Shown: in pieces, positions 1 through 8,451 of the stretch | How the letters are laid out: each line of letters opens with the position of its first letter | Position numbering within the stretch: the first letter of the stretch is position 1 | Assembly (NCBI GenBank): GCA_023441965.1 | Contig: JAEZNB010000059.1 | Span: forward strand, 1-37,077 | Length of the DNA: 37,077 nucleotides | Direction of reading: 5' to 3' | DNA from: Bacillota bacterium | GTDB lineage: Bacteria > Bacillota > Clostridia > Lachnospirales > Lachnospiraceae | Program-made: the position numbers and the translations under genes | The notes under the pieces: model-generated | The model's database searches: none | The model's input: the letters and a program-made list of their open reading frames with translations, nothing else | What the model was told of the DNA's origin: nothing

Positions 1-464
1 TCATCACTCTGATAAGAGGAAGCCTTATCATTCTTTTCGTCCAGGAAGACCTCAACAGAATCCTGTTCGTATGTATTCATACTGGCTTTGTTTAATACCG
101 GATCAGTAACGACAAACAGGGTATAGAGGGCATTGTCATCCCATAGGACACGAAACTCTCCTTTTGCCTGAACCTGTGGTGAATTGACGACGGTAGGAAG
201 GATCACTGCCGCCCGGTTCCAGACCTCCTCCATGGTTCCGTCAATGGTGGGTGTCCCGAAGACTGCCACTGCTCTTCCCTCTGCATCAAAGGGCTCCGGT
301 GGAGGCAGCTCCTCCTTGACAGGCTCAGGGGTTGGCGTCGGCGCTGTTGTTGGCAGCGGTGCCTGTGTCGGTGTCTCCACCTTCGCTTCAGGCGGGTCAG
401 ATGCCTTCCCGGAGCAGCCGTCCAGCAGTAGGGAAACACATAATAGTAAAATGATTTTCCTCAT
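1..464 (-). CDS. Lipoprotein with CBM9-like domain (3' end outside window)
   Basis: This is the N-terminal 154 residues of a secreted lipoprotein; the gene runs off the left edge. The ATG at 464 follows GGAGAAGG at a good distance. The protein opens with a short basic and hydrophobic signal ending in the lipobox LLDGC, so Cys17 would be lipidated and the protein anchored to the outer face of the membrane. A Pro/Thr/Glu-rich linker covers about residues 24-60. From about residue 66 the sequence resembles carbohydrate-binding module family 9 (DGTMEEVWNRA, LWDDNALYTLFVVTDPVL, EQDSVEVFLDE), a module usually found on xylanases and other polysaccharide-degrading enzymes. Whether a catalytic domain follows cannot be seen. 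A substrate-binding or hydrolase role in plant polysaccharide use is inferred. I am fairly sure of the lipoprotein and the CBM9 likeness, but not of the full function. Confidence 0.8.
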   Translation of the reverse strand, partial: MRKIILLLCVSLLLDGCSGKASDPPEAKVETPTQAPLPTTAPTPTPEPVKEELPPPEPFDAEGRAVAVFGTPTIDGTMEEVWNRAAVILPTVVNSPQVQAKGEFRVLWDDNALYTLFVVTDPVLNKASMNTYEQDSVEVFLDEKNDKASSYQSD

Positions 465-487
465 ATCCTTCTCCTCTGCATATAATT

Positions 488-503
488 ACGAAACTAATTT
501 CGT
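488..503. promoter_or_regulatory. Inverted repeat just downstream of the start site, candidate operator
   Basis: ACGAAACTAATTTCGT has perfect 6-bp arms (ACGAAA/TTTCGT) around a 4-base spacer. It lies immediately downstream of the predicted transcription start of the CBM9 lipoprotein and ahead of its ribosome binding site, where a repressor would block a strong promoter. The regulator is unknown. Confidence 0.45.
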
Positions 504-511
504 TTACCTGA

Positions 512-540
512 ATTATATCGGCTGCGGAAATTCTTGTCAA
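512..540 (-). promoter_or_regulatory. Consensus sigma-A promoter for the CBM9 lipoprotein
   Basis: On the minus strand a perfect TTGACA (540-535) is followed after exactly 17 bases by a perfect TATAAT (517-512). Transcription would start near 505, about 40 bases before the lipoprotein ATG. Such an ideal promoter implies strong expression that is held in check by a regulator; see the dyad at 488-503. Confidence 0.85.
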
Positions 541-597
541 ATATGGAACATGAATAGTATCTATTAGTCAATGCTTATAATATCATAAAAATACTTT

Positions 598-1449
598 TTA
601 CCGGCTTATAAATAAGATTCCCAAGGTATTCGGCCCGCAGTGACTGGATATTACACTGCCGGCACGGGTCTCCAGAACCTCACCGAATATGTCCAGACCG
701 ATCAGGTAGTCCCTCACCTCTTCTACCACATCTCTGGGACAACCTGAATGGGTGATAAAAATTCTTGCCGGATCTGCATCCTTCAGCAGGCTTTCCTTCT
801 CCCTGCAATATTTCATCAGAACAGCTTTGCTGTTCCCTCTGTACTTTTTCTCTACCTCCATCTTACCGTCCTTCACTGTGATTTCCGGCTTCAGCTTCAG
901 GGTATTGGCTAATAAGGCCGCTACACCGGAGCATCTGCCGCCCCGATGAAGAAAGGTAAGGGTATCTACAACAAAGCTGGCACGAACCTTATTGTTGATA
1001 TTCCGGTTGTCCTCCAGGATTTCCTCCGCCCCGTAGCCCTTCGCAGCCAGCTCCGCTGCCCGAAGCACCTGAAGGCCGATCCCGGTGGAGAGGTTCTTAG
1101 AATCAACGACATATAGCTTCGGATACTCCAACTGCCCGGCTGCAAGCCTTAAAACCTGACAGGTGGCAGACATGGCTTCGGAGATGCCGAAAAAGATGAT
1201 ATCCATCTCCTGATTCACATAGGGCATCATAAAATCCACGGCATCACCGATGGCCGGTGCCGCAGTCTTAGGTGTCTGTCCGGTTCGGTCGGACCACTCA
1301 TAAATTGCATCAGGATTGATCTCGATGCCATCCTTTAAGGTATCGTTTCCAAGCGTAATCATTAAGGGGATAATACTGATATCATGGGCTTTTATAAGCT
1401 CCTCAGATAAGTCACAGGTACTGTCCGCAAGTATTTTCACATTGTTCAT
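598..1449 (-). CDS. DegV family fatty-acid-binding protein
   Basis: This 283-residue protein is a DegV-family member, the FakB type that binds a fatty acid and presents it to the FakA kinase for phosphorylation and entry into phospholipid synthesis. The family signature DSTCDL is at residues 9-14, and the later blocks GISEAMSATCQ (about 88-98), VVDSKNLSTG and LHRGGRCSG are in the expected order. Length matches the family norm of about 280. An in-frame ATG ten codons upstream exists, but the ATG at 1449 has AAGGAG at ideal spacing and starts the conserved first strand, so I chose it. No fakA-like gene is near; it appears to be a single-gene unit with its own promoter. Which fatty acid it prefers cannot be told. 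Confidence 0.92.
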   Translation of the reverse strand: MNNVKILADSTCDLSEELIKAHDISIIPLMITLGNDTLKDGIEINPDAIYEWSDRTGQTPKTAAPAIGDAVDFMMPYVNQEMDIIFFGISEAMSATCQVLRLAAGQLEYPKLYVVDSKNLSTGIGLQVLRAAELAAKGYGAEEILEDNRNINNKVRASFVVDTLTFLHRGGRCSGVAALLANTLKLKPEITVKDGKMEVEKKYRGNSKAVLMKYCREKESLLKDADPARIFITHSGCPRDVVEEVRDYLIGLDIFGEVLETRAGSVISSHCGPNTLGILFISR

Positions 1450-1485
1450 ATTTTTTCTCCTTCTAACCGTACAGGTCATATTATC

Positions 1486-1514
1486 ATTCTAGTTTTTCTG
1501 CCCCATAATGTCAA
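1486..1514 (-). promoter_or_regulatory. Sigma-A promoter for the degV-type gene
   Basis: On the minus strand TTGACA (1514-1509) is separated by 17 bases from TAGAAT (1491-1486). The start site would fall near 1479, about 30 bases before the ATG at 1449. Confidence 0.7.
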
Positions 1515-1615
1515 GTAAACAAAGCATGTGCTAATGTTTTGTAAGCAAAGTTTTATTGCAAAGATGGACCATAGCTCGGTTCTCGTGAAGCAGGCTCCCG
1601 TCTTGCGCATGAATC

Positions 1616-1662
1616 AAAAACTGCACCTAAGCCTCTGACTGATCAGATCACCTTCGGTGCAG
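1616..1662 (-). terminator. Rho-independent terminator after the DUF438 gene
   Basis: On the minus strand CTGCACCGAAG pairs with CTTAGGTGCAG (10 of 11 positions) and is followed directly by TTTTTGA. It lies about 60 bases beyond the stop of the DUF438/hemerythrin gene and closes that operon. Confidence 0.8.
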
Positions 1663-1719
1663 TCTATATCACATAAAATATAATTCTATAAGTTGTCATA
1701 CCGCCCTGGGTCCTTAAGC

Positions 1720-2952
1720 TTACTCCTCCGAGATCAGCCTCTTCTCCCCTTCGATCAGCTTGATGGGGCCGATATCCTGGGTAAACTCCAGTATTCCTAG
1801 GAAATTACCCTCTTTATCCCGGACAGCGAAGTAGCGGATCAGGATGTATTTGCCACCCATTTTGATCCAGAAGTCTTCATGGTCCTTCACTCCGGCCTGT
1901 AAATCCTCCACAATCTTCTCCACTACATGGACACTGGCCGGGGGATGACAGTTTTGAACCTTTCTGCCGATGACAGCCTTGGTTCTGGGAAAGATTCTCT
2001 CCTTCCCCTGAGTGAAGTATTTGACTATGCCCTCCTTATCCACAAAGGTTACATCCACCGGGAGGGTATCCAGCATAGCTTCCAGCTCCGGCAGGGACAT
2101 AATGCCTGTATCAAATCTAAGGTAAGCATCGCCGGCAGCTGCTTCACCCTGCTCCTGCTCCTTCTTCTCCACATCAACACGGACCGGCTTCCACTCCTTC
2201 TTAGGCTCATAGAGACAGTAGCCCAGCTCATGGCTCTCTCTGGCAATCTTCAGCCATTCGTCTTCGGTCAGGGTTTCCAGCACCATGGGGAAGAGGATAT
2301 TCTCCTCCTTAAAGATCATCTCGATCACCCGGTCTATGGCCGCTTCCGCCTTTTGGATCAGCAGAGTTTGGTCATTACCTGCAGCTTCTAACAGGGCCCT
2401 GACCTCCTTAATCGCTTCTCTGATCTCATCATCCACACCCCACATGACCTTGGGGGGCGCTGTGATGCCATACTGCTCCATAAAGGGAAAGAGGAGATTC
2501 TCCTTCCTTAGATAATGCTTATCCAGTTCCCATAGCTTGGTGAAGGCTTCCGCTAATTTGACCCGGGTTTCCTGAACGTCCTCCTTTTTCAGTTCCTCCA
2601 GGAGAGGCTTTATGGTCTTCTCAATCAGTCGTTCCAAGGCCCTGTTCTCCAGCTTGAAGGTATGAACCGGGTGTCCCGGTATCTCCTCCTGATTGGTCGG
2701 CTGGTGAATCTCCTCAATGGAACCCTTAAATACCGCTGCATGGACATCACACAGCCTCTGAACCTCGGCAACAGGCATACCCTCCTTGATCAGGGCATTT
2801 TCCATGGCGGAAATCTCTGTCGGTGAGATTCCCTCAATCAGCTTGGAGAATCTTTCCTTAACCTCCTCAACCGATTTTCCCTCATGAAGCTCTAAAATCA
2901 GTTCCTTTAACACCTTCTGCCGATACTCCCTATTGTTGATGTATTCACTCAT
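1720..2952 (-). CDS. DUF438-hemerythrin-PAS domain protein
   Basis: A 410-residue cytoplasmic protein with three parts. Residues 1-85 match the DUF438 family. Residues about 93-245 form a hemerythrin-like HHE bundle with candidate di-iron ligands His97, His147, Glu151, Glu217 and His241. Residues about 296-395 form a PAS domain with the NCHPPASVHVVEKI stretch typical of these proteins. The family is thought to sense or handle O2, NO or redox state, but no reaction is established. There is no output domain, so signalling would be by protein contact. The ATG at 2952 is preceded by AAAGGAGG. It starts 25 bases after the permease stop, so the two are probably cotranscribed, and a terminator follows at 1616-1662. 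DUF438 proteins often accompany small DUF1858 proteins, and one lies at 8452-8682. Confidence 0.88.
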   Translation of the reverse strand: MSEYINNREYRQKVLKELILELHEGKSVEEVKERFSKLIEGISPTEISAMENALIKEGMPVAEVQRLCDVHAAVFKGSIEEIHQPTNQEEIPGHPVHTFKLENRALERLIEKTIKPLLEELKKEDVQETRVKLAEAFTKLWELDKHYLRKENLLFPFMEQYGITAPPKVMWGVDDEIREAIKEVRALLEAAGNDQTLLIQKAEAAIDRVIEMIFKEENILFPMVLETLTEDEWLKIARESHELGYCLYEPKKEWKPVRVDVEKKEQEQGEAAAGDAYLRFDTGIMSLPELEAMLDTLPVDVTFVDKEGIVKYFTQGKERIFPRTKAVIGRKVQNCHPPASVHVVEKIVEDLQAGVKDHEDFWIKMGGKYILIRYFAVRDKEGNFLGILEFTQDIGPIKLIEGEKRLISEE

Positions 2953-2977
2953 AAATGTCCTCCTTTCTTCTCTTTCT

Positions 2978-4315
2978 TTATGTGATTTTTCCTTTATTTA
3001 TCCTATAATACAAAAGACCCGAGAACATGATGCCAAAGCAGATGGCAGCATAGTAGGGAAAGAGCGGATGAGCAACGCTTCCCGACAGAATAAGCAGGGA
3101 TCCTGCTCCCGCCAGAACCGGTATGACATACCCCTTACCTGCTCCCTTTATCTCTCCTCTTCTTGTCAGACGGATCACAGCATAATAGAGTACCATATAG
3201 TTCAGATAGCTGATACCGATGGCAATCTCGGATACGTCTCCGCGCATGCCATTTTTTTGTGTAACATAATGGAGCAGCATCCAGAGCAGAGACAGAGCGT
3301 ATGCAACCAAGGCTGAATTCAGTGGCATACCCGCCAGCTTGGTATTCTCCTTGGACAGATATGCACTGCCCGGCAGCATTTTACGAAGCGCCAGAGAATA
3401 AGGCATACGGATAAAGGCAAGGACAAGGCCATTCACAGTCCCCAGTACCGATATCACAACAAAAACCAAGACAGCCCGGGCACCCAGCTCACCAAAGAGC
3501 TTGCCTGAGGCTATATATACGGATGCGTCACCCTGACTTTGGATTTCCCCGGGACCGATCAAGGATGACATTCCCACAAAATATGCGATATAGACCAATA
3601 ATATCACAAGAGGGGATATGGTCAGGGCCAGGGGAAGATTCCTTTTGCTGTTCTTGATCTCACTGCAGATGGCAGTGGATACGATCCAGCCGTCAAAGGA
3701 GAAGGCAATCGGTGCAAAGGCCGCCAGCCAGGTAAGATTACCGGTCGCTGACCGAAAGCTTTGCATATCATCCACCAAAACCTGGCCCGGCTTGCCAAAG
3801 AATAAGCCGGCAAAAGCGATCAGCAGCAGGGGGATTAATTTTATCACCATGGAGGCATTTTGTGCATAGCCTCCCAGCTTGGCAGATAGGATATTCATGA
3901 TAAATAGGGCCGTCAGGCAGATTACACCGATGATGACACAGCCCTCCAGAGTAACCCTGATCCCGAAAAGCTGACTGATGTAGATACCGCTGACCCAGGA
4001 TACAACGGCTGCCAGAGTCGGAAGATACAGAAAGGTATGGAACCATCCAAAGGCACAAGAGGCTCCCAAGCCTACAAAATGCTCAGCGTAGGAGATCAAT
4101 CCTCCCGGCTTGTCGGTTCTGGAGGCCAGCTGTGAGATGGCCAGACACCCGAAGATAATTGCAAAGGCTGCGATAACGAATACAACAATGCCCAGCAGAA
4201 CACTGCCTTGGGTATAATTCAGAATATCATCCGATTTGAAGAAGATACCTGAGCCAATTACGATTCCGGTAATCATGGTAATTGCGGTAAAAAGTCCGTA
4301 GATTCTTTTGTTCAT
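2978..4315 (-). CDS. APC superfamily amino acid permease
   Basis: This 445-residue integral membrane protein has about twelve hydrophobic segments and no signal peptide. Transmembrane segment 1 carries the unwound-helix motif GIVIGSGIF that binds the substrate's amino and carboxyl groups in APC transporters. The overall pattern resembles bacterial relatives of the LAT exchangers such as SteT. It should move an amino acid or related compound across the cytoplasmic membrane; the substrate cannot be assigned. It lies 94 bases after the cyclase-family gene and 25 bases before the DUF438 gene, all on one strand. The 4316-4409 gap holds a TTGACA (4395-4390) but only a weak TAAGCT 17 bases later, so an internal promoter is possible but unproven. 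The ribosome binding site (GAGGAAA, about 12 bases off) is weak. Confidence 0.88.
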   Translation of the reverse strand: MNKRIYGLFTAITMITGIVIGSGIFFKSDDILNYTQGSVLLGIVVFVIAAFAIIFGCLAISQLASRTDKPGGLISYAEHFVGLGASCAFGWFHTFLYLPTLAAVVSWVSGIYISQLFGIRVTLEGCVIIGVICLTALFIMNILSAKLGGYAQNASMVIKLIPLLLIAFAGLFFGKPGQVLVDDMQSFRSATGNLTWLAAFAPIAFSFDGWIVSTAICSEIKNSKRNLPLALTISPLVILLVYIAYFVGMSSLIGPGEIQSQGDASVYIASGKLFGELGARAVLVFVVISVLGTVNGLVLAFIRMPYSLALRKMLPGSAYLSKENTKLAGMPLNSALVAYALSLLWMLLHYVTQKNGMRGDVSEIAIGISYLNYMVLYYAVIRLTRRGEIKGAGKGYVIPVLAGAGSLLILSGSVAHPLFPYYAAICFGIMFSGLLYYRINKGKIT

Positions 4316-4409
4316 TCTGTTGAAATTTCCTCTCGTAGATAATCTAGTGATAATTATGACTATTCCAGCTTATGCTATAGAATAGTATCTGTCAACAGAA
4401 GAAATATTA

Positions 4410-5051
4410 TCAGGCTTTTATCAGGTAAGCCCTTACCGGGGCTGCCTCAGCCCGATCAATCAGAAGTGGGGCTGCAGACAGCAGATATTCCCCTTCTTCT
4501 ATATTCTTCAGTCGTAAGCCCTCCAATATCACAGCACCGGATCCAAGCAGCAGTATATGGGTCTCATGGTCAGGCTGATTCCTCTCTATTCCAAGGGAAT
4601 CGATTCCGACACCGATCACCCTGCGCTCAGTTAAGTACTCTGCTCCGCTTCTGTCTACATAGATGAAATCCTTCTCCAGGATATCCTCCAGGGAATTCCT
4701 GGTCTTAAGCAGGAGGAAGCTACCGACCGGTATCTCCTTCTGCATGAGATCCTCCTTCGTGATCGTCTCCTTCACCTTAGTCAGATCCAGAAGAAGACAG
4801 GGTGTCACCACCTGTGACAGATCCAGAGATTCCACCGTGGCTCCTCCGGGAATCATATGGAGGGGGCGATCAATATGGGTTCCGCTGTGCAGATTCATAT
4901 GAAGCTTGCTTTCATAGCTGCTTCCTGTATGAAAATCACCGTCAATGGTAAGCTCCGGCCTCTTCTCCGCCTTTCCCTTATATACAGGCATGGAGGGAAG
5001 AATGGGCATGGAGATATCATAGATCTTCATCTTATCCGTTGCTATATTCAT
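4410..5051 (-). CDS. Cyclase family protein (kynurenine formamidase-like metal hydrolase)
   Basis: This 213-residue protein belongs to the cyclase family that includes bacterial kynurenine formamidase and related metal-dependent amide hydrolases. The signature HSGTHIDRPLH (residues 55-65) supplies the metal ligands His55, His59 and Asp61, with His65 nearby. Length is normal for the family (about 200-260). The ATG at 5051 follows AAAGGAG at good spacing; a second ATG at codon 8 is less well placed. It is first in an apparent three-gene unit with the APC permease and the DUF438 protein. This suggests that a substrate imported by the permease, possibly an N-formyl amino acid or cyclic amide, is hydrolysed here. 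That substrate link is inference; no other kynurenine pathway gene is visible. Confidence 0.85.
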   Translation of the reverse strand: MNIATDKMKIYDISMPILPSMPVYKGKAEKRPELTIDGDFHTGSSYESKLHMNLHSGTHIDRPLHMIPGGATVESLDLSQVVTPCLLLDLTKVKETITKEDLMQKEIPVGSFLLLKTRNSLEDILEKDFIYVDRSGAEYLTERRVIGVGIDSLGIERNQPDHETHILLLGSGAVILEGLRLKNIEEGEYLLSAAPLLIDRAEAAPVRAYLIKA

Positions 5052-5162
5052 CCGCAGTTCTCCTTTCGCTCTCCCAGGGACGAAACACCACAGGCTTCTT
5101 CAGGCTGCTGTGCCCCTGATGTTCAAATATTTGTGTTTTACCGAAGCAAACATAAACTATAG

Positions 5163-6671
5163 CTATATGTTCCACCACTTTCTTCCGTCTCTGGCTAAGA
5201 GCTCAAAGGCTCTGACGGGACCCATGGTACCTGCATCATAATTCGGGAACTTGGCCTTTCGCTGCTCTCTGTAGCGAATGATCTGATCCGCCACGGTCCA
5301 GGCCGCCTCCACCTCATCCCAACGGGAAAAGAGGGTGGCATCACCTCGGAGGATATCGTAAATCAGTCTTTCATAGGCTTCCGGCGAATTTCCCTGGGTC
5401 GGACTGACATAGGAGGTATCCATCTTAGTCGGAATGATATCATTATGGGTACTGAAATCCTTGGTATTGAACTGGAAGAACACACCGACGCTGGGTTGTA
5501 TCCGAATGACCAGCAGATTTGGCTCCTGAATGTTCTTCTCCTTAAAATAGAGGATATTGGGCAGGTCCTTAAACTGTATGACAATCTCTGCCGACCCGGC
5601 TCCCAGCCTTTTGCCGGTCCTGATATAGAAGGGAGTTCCGGCCCAACGGAAATTGTTGATGTGAAGCTTTAGAGCTACAAAGGTTTCCGTATTCGAATCG
5701 GCAGGAACATTGAGCTCCTCCCGATAAGCAGGAACCGGTACACCGTCAATTACGCCCTTGCCATACTGACCGAAGACCACATTATCTCTCAAGAATTCCG
5801 GTGTGATATCCTCAATCGCCTGAATCACCTTCAGCTTCTCGGTACGAATGGAGTTTGTCTTCAGGTTCACCGGAGGCTCCATGGCAACCAGAGACAGAAT
5901 CTGCAGGATATGGTTCTGCAGCATATCTCTCATGGCACCGGAATGCTCATAATAGCCTCCCCTGGTCCCGACCCCCAGCCTCTCTGTCAGAGAAATCTGA
6001 ATGTTATCGATGAATTTATTGTTCCAGATCGACTCAAAGATGGAATTGCAGAATCGCAGAACCATAATGTTCTGAATCATTTCCTTACCAAGATAGTGGT
6101 CGATCCGGTAGATGCTGTTCTCGTCAAATACCTCCAACAGCTTATTGTTCAGTTTATTGGCAGTCAGTAAGTCCTTACCGAAGGGCTTTTCGATAACCAG
6201 CCTGCCATAGCTGCCCGGTGTGTATGCCATATCACTGGCATGAAGACCCTGCACGATGGTTTCAAAATACTCCGGAGCAACCGCCAGATAGAACACCCTG
6301 TTTCCACCGGTTCCGGCGACTTCGTCTAATTCTCCCAGGTAACTTTTCAGTCCTTGATATCCGCCTTGATCGGTAAAATCAAACTGATAATAATGGATCA
6401 TAGACCTTAACAGGTCCCATTTATCCTCATTGATTTTATTTCTGGAGTGCTTTTCCACGGAAAGCTTGATATCCCTCCGATACTCCTCCTCCGTTTTATC
6501 CCTCCGTCCGACGGCTACTACCTTGAAGTGCTCCGGGAGCAATCCGTCCAAAAGCATATTATATAATGCGGGCATCAGCTTTCTATGGGTAAGATCGCCG
6601 GTTCCGCCAAAGATCACCAATATAGCTGCCAAATTATCATCCCCCTGATGGTTTCCCTTATCACCAAACAT
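5163..6671 (-). CDS. zwf: Glucose-6-phosphate 1-dehydrogenase
   Basis: A 502-residue cytoplasmic enzyme that oxidises glucose 6-phosphate to 6-phosphogluconolactone and reduces NADP+, the entry step of the oxidative pentose phosphate pathway. The nucleotide-binding loop is GGTGDLTHRKL (residues 22-32), the conserved EKPFG is at 161-165, and the active-site signature DHYLGKE is at 191-197. Length fits the family. The ATG at 6671 has AAAGGAGG at good spacing. gnd lies upstream on the same strand with a 184-base gap, so the pair works together, perhaps partly from one transcript; no phosphogluconolactonase gene lies between them. No clear terminator follows the stop. Confidence 0.97.
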   Translation of the reverse strand: MFGDKGNHQGDDNLAAILVIFGGTGDLTHRKLMPALYNMLLDGLLPEHFKVVAVGRRDKTEEEYRRDIKLSVEKHSRNKINEDKWDLLRSMIHYYQFDFTDQGGYQGLKSYLGELDEVAGTGGNRVFYLAVAPEYFETIVQGLHASDMAYTPGSYGRLVIEKPFGKDLLTANKLNNKLLEVFDENSIYRIDHYLGKEMIQNIMVLRFCNSIFESIWNNKFIDNIQISLTERLGVGTRGGYYEHSGAMRDMLQNHILQILSLVAMEPPVNLKTNSIRTEKLKVIQAIEDITPEFLRDNVVFGQYGKGVIDGVPVPAYREELNVPADSNTETFVALKLHINNFRWAGTPFYIRTGKRLGAGSAEIVIQFKDLPNILYFKEKNIQEPNLLVIRIQPSVGVFFQFNTKDFSTHNDIIPTKMDTSYVSPTQGNSPEAYERLIYDILRGDATLFSRWDEVEAAWTVADQIIRYREQRKAKFPNYDAGTMGPVRAFELLARDGRKWWNI

Positions 6672-6741
6672 ACGAATTCCTCCTTTCTGTAGCTTGCCTG
6701 ATCTTTTATCTGCAGCCGGTATGTTAACTTTTATAATACAA

Positions 6742-6760
6742 TATGGTTTATTTTACCATA
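6742..6760. repeat. Small inverted repeat between gnd and zwf
   Basis: TATGGT and ACCATA form 6-bp perfect arms around 7 A/T-rich bases, about 75 bases upstream of the zwf ATG. It could be an operator for zwf, but the region is A/T rich and chance is a real alternative. Confidence 0.3.
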
Positions 6761-6855
6761 ATATTATTATGTCTTCTTCAGACAATCCATCTAAGCTGAT
6801 ATCTCATGGCGCTCAGCGTAAAATCCTTTTCCATCCTTCTATCTGCCCGAAGCAG

Positions 6856-8253
6856 CTACCACTGGGTGTGGAAGATTCCGTCCTTATCCTTTCTCTGATA
6901 GGTATGGGCACCGAAGTAATCCCTCTGGGCCTGCAGCAGATTCATAGGAAGCTCCTCCGACCTATAGCTGTCATAAAAGCTTAGGGCACTGGAAAAGCCC
7001 GGAACCGATATCCCTGCTGTGATTGCCAGCTTCACTACCTCTCTCCATTCCTCCTGGTACTGACCAACAATATCCCGGAAATAATCCTCCAATAACAGAT
7101 TCTGAAGCTTAGGATTCTTCTCATAGGCTCTCATAATATGGTTTAAGAACTGGGCTCTGATGATGCAGCCGCCACGGAATATCTTCGCAATCTCTCCCAG
7201 CCTAAGGTCCCAGCCATAGGTAAGGGAGGCAGTTCTCATCAGTCCGAAGCCCTGAGCATAGGAGCAGATCTTACTGGCATAGAGGGCCCGCCGTACCGCT
7301 TCCACCATATCCCTAGACTTTTGGTCCGGAATTACAGGTCCCTTAAGAACCTTCGCTGCCTGCACCCTTTCCTCCTTCATGGAGGACAGATACCTCTCAT
7401 AGACTGCGGCTGTGATGGTAGGAGTAGGAACTCCCAGATCCAAGGAAATCTGTCCGGTCCATTTACCGGTCCCCTTCTGTCCTGCCCTATCTAAAATCAA
7501 ATCTACCAGATAATCTCCGGTCTCCGGGTCCCTCTTGGTAAAGATATCAGCAGTGATATCAATCAGATAGCTGTTCAGCTCTCCCCGGTTCCATTCGGTA
7601 AAGATCTCATGGAATTCGGGCGGAGTAAGACCCAGCCCTCGCTTTAATATATCATAAGCCTCACAGATCAGCTGCATATCAGCATATTCAATTCCGTTAT
7701 GGACCATCTTCACGAAATGCCCCGCTCCGTCCTTACCGATGTAGGTACAGCAGGGCTCAGCTTCTACCTTGGCTGATATGGCAGTGAGAACCGGCTCCAG
7801 CATCCGATATGCTTCTTCCTGGCCGCCGGGCATAATGGCAGGTCCCTTCCTGGCTCCTTCCTCGCCACCGGAGATTCCCGTTCCCAGGTAATGATAACCG
7901 CCAGCCTCCAGCTCCTTACTTCTCCTGATGGTATCCTGATAATTGGAATTGCCTCCATCCATGATCAGATCTCCCTGCTCCAGCAGGGGCAGAAGCTGAT
8001 TGATGGTTTGGTCCACCGCTGCTCCGGCCTGTACCATTAAGATAATTTTTCTGGGCCGCTCCAAAGCATCCACAAACTCCTCCGGAGAATATGTGCCCAG
8101 GATATCCTTATCCTCGGCTTCCTTCAGTAAATCCCGGGTCTTCTCCGGTGAACGGTTATATACTGCTACGGAATATCCATGATCGGCAATATTCAAAGCC
8201 AGATTTCTTCCCATAACAGCGAGCCCGATGACGCCAACCTTTTGCTTTGCCAT
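6856..8253 (-). CDS. gnd: 6-phosphogluconate dehydrogenase, decarboxylating
   Basis: This enzyme of 465 residues oxidatively decarboxylates 6-phosphogluconate to ribulose 5-phosphate with formation of NAD(P)H. The N-terminal Rossmann motif GLAVMG is at residues 10-15, followed by YNRSPEKT, the pattern of NADP-preferring members. The substrate region GISGGEEGARKG and the family signature LDRAGQKGTGKW are present. An in-frame ATG eight codons upstream exists, but the ATG at 8253 follows GGAGGAG at the right distance and begins the conserved fold, so I start there. It is upstream of zwf, so both NADPH-generating steps are adjacent. Its 5' leader contains the tandem repeat array at 8276-8450. NADPH from this pair could feed the peroxide and NO defence genes next door, which is inference. 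Confidence 0.96.
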   Translation of the reverse strand: MAKQKVGVIGLAVMGRNLALNIADHGYSVAVYNRSPEKTRDLLKEAEDKDILGTYSPEEFVDALERPRKIILMVQAGAAVDQTINQLLPLLEQGDLIMDGGNSNYQDTIRRSKELEAGGYHYLGTGISGGEEGARKGPAIMPGGQEEAYRMLEPVLTAISAKVEAEPCCTYIGKDGAGHFVKMVHNGIEYADMQLICEAYDILKRGLGLTPPEFHEIFTEWNRGELNSYLIDITADIFTKRDPETGDYLVDLILDRAGQKGTGKWTGQISLDLGVPTPTITAAVYERYLSSMKEERVQAAKVLKGPVIPDQKSRDMVEAVRRALYASKICSYAQGFGLMRTASLTYGWDLRLGEIAKIFRGGCIIRAQFLNHIMRAYEKNPKLQNLLLEDYFRDIVGQYQEEWREVVKLAITAGISVPGFSSALSFYDSYRSEELPMNLLQAQRDYFGAHTYQRKDKDGIFHTQW

Positions 8254-8275
8254 AGTATCTCCTCCATTCCACTGC

Positions 8276-8450
8276 ATCCTTCTATTGTAATCTTCAACTC
8301 TATCCTTCTACTGCAAACTTCAACTCTATTCTTCTCTTGTAAACTTCTACCGTATCCTTCTATTGTATTCTTCTATTATATTCGTTTATCGCATACTTCT
8401 ATTATCTTCTTCTGAATTCGTCGGCTTCATCCGTCTACTGTATCCGATTT
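8276..8450. repeat. Degenerate 13/26-bp tandem repeat array
   Basis: Reading the plus strand, a unit like ATCCTTCTATTGT recurs about a dozen times. The clearest part is three 26-bp units at 8276-8301, 8302-8327 and 8328-8353; the first two differ at only three positions. Further 13-base units start at 8354, 8367, 8380 and 8393, then degenerate copies near 8429 and 8442. The array fills almost the whole gap between the DUF1858 stop and the gnd start and would be transcribed into the gnd leader as a purine-rich GAAG-type repeat. Open frames across it look like shadows. Confidence 0.75.
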
Positions 8451-8451
8451 G

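Noticed and set aside
184..567. A plus-strand frame rich in Gly, Ser and Val
   Set aside because: It is the complement of the Pro/Thr-rich linker of the CBM9 lipoprotein gene on the other strand; the low-complexity look is a by-product.
4367..4395. TTGACA with a 17-base spacer ahead of the APC permease gene
   Set aside because: The matching -10 (TAAGCT) is poor, so I did not list it as a promoter; the gene may be read from the cyclase gene upstream.
8276..8450. Possible CRISPR array
   Set aside because: The units are contiguous and degenerate, with no unique spacers and no cas genes nearby. It is a tandem repeat.
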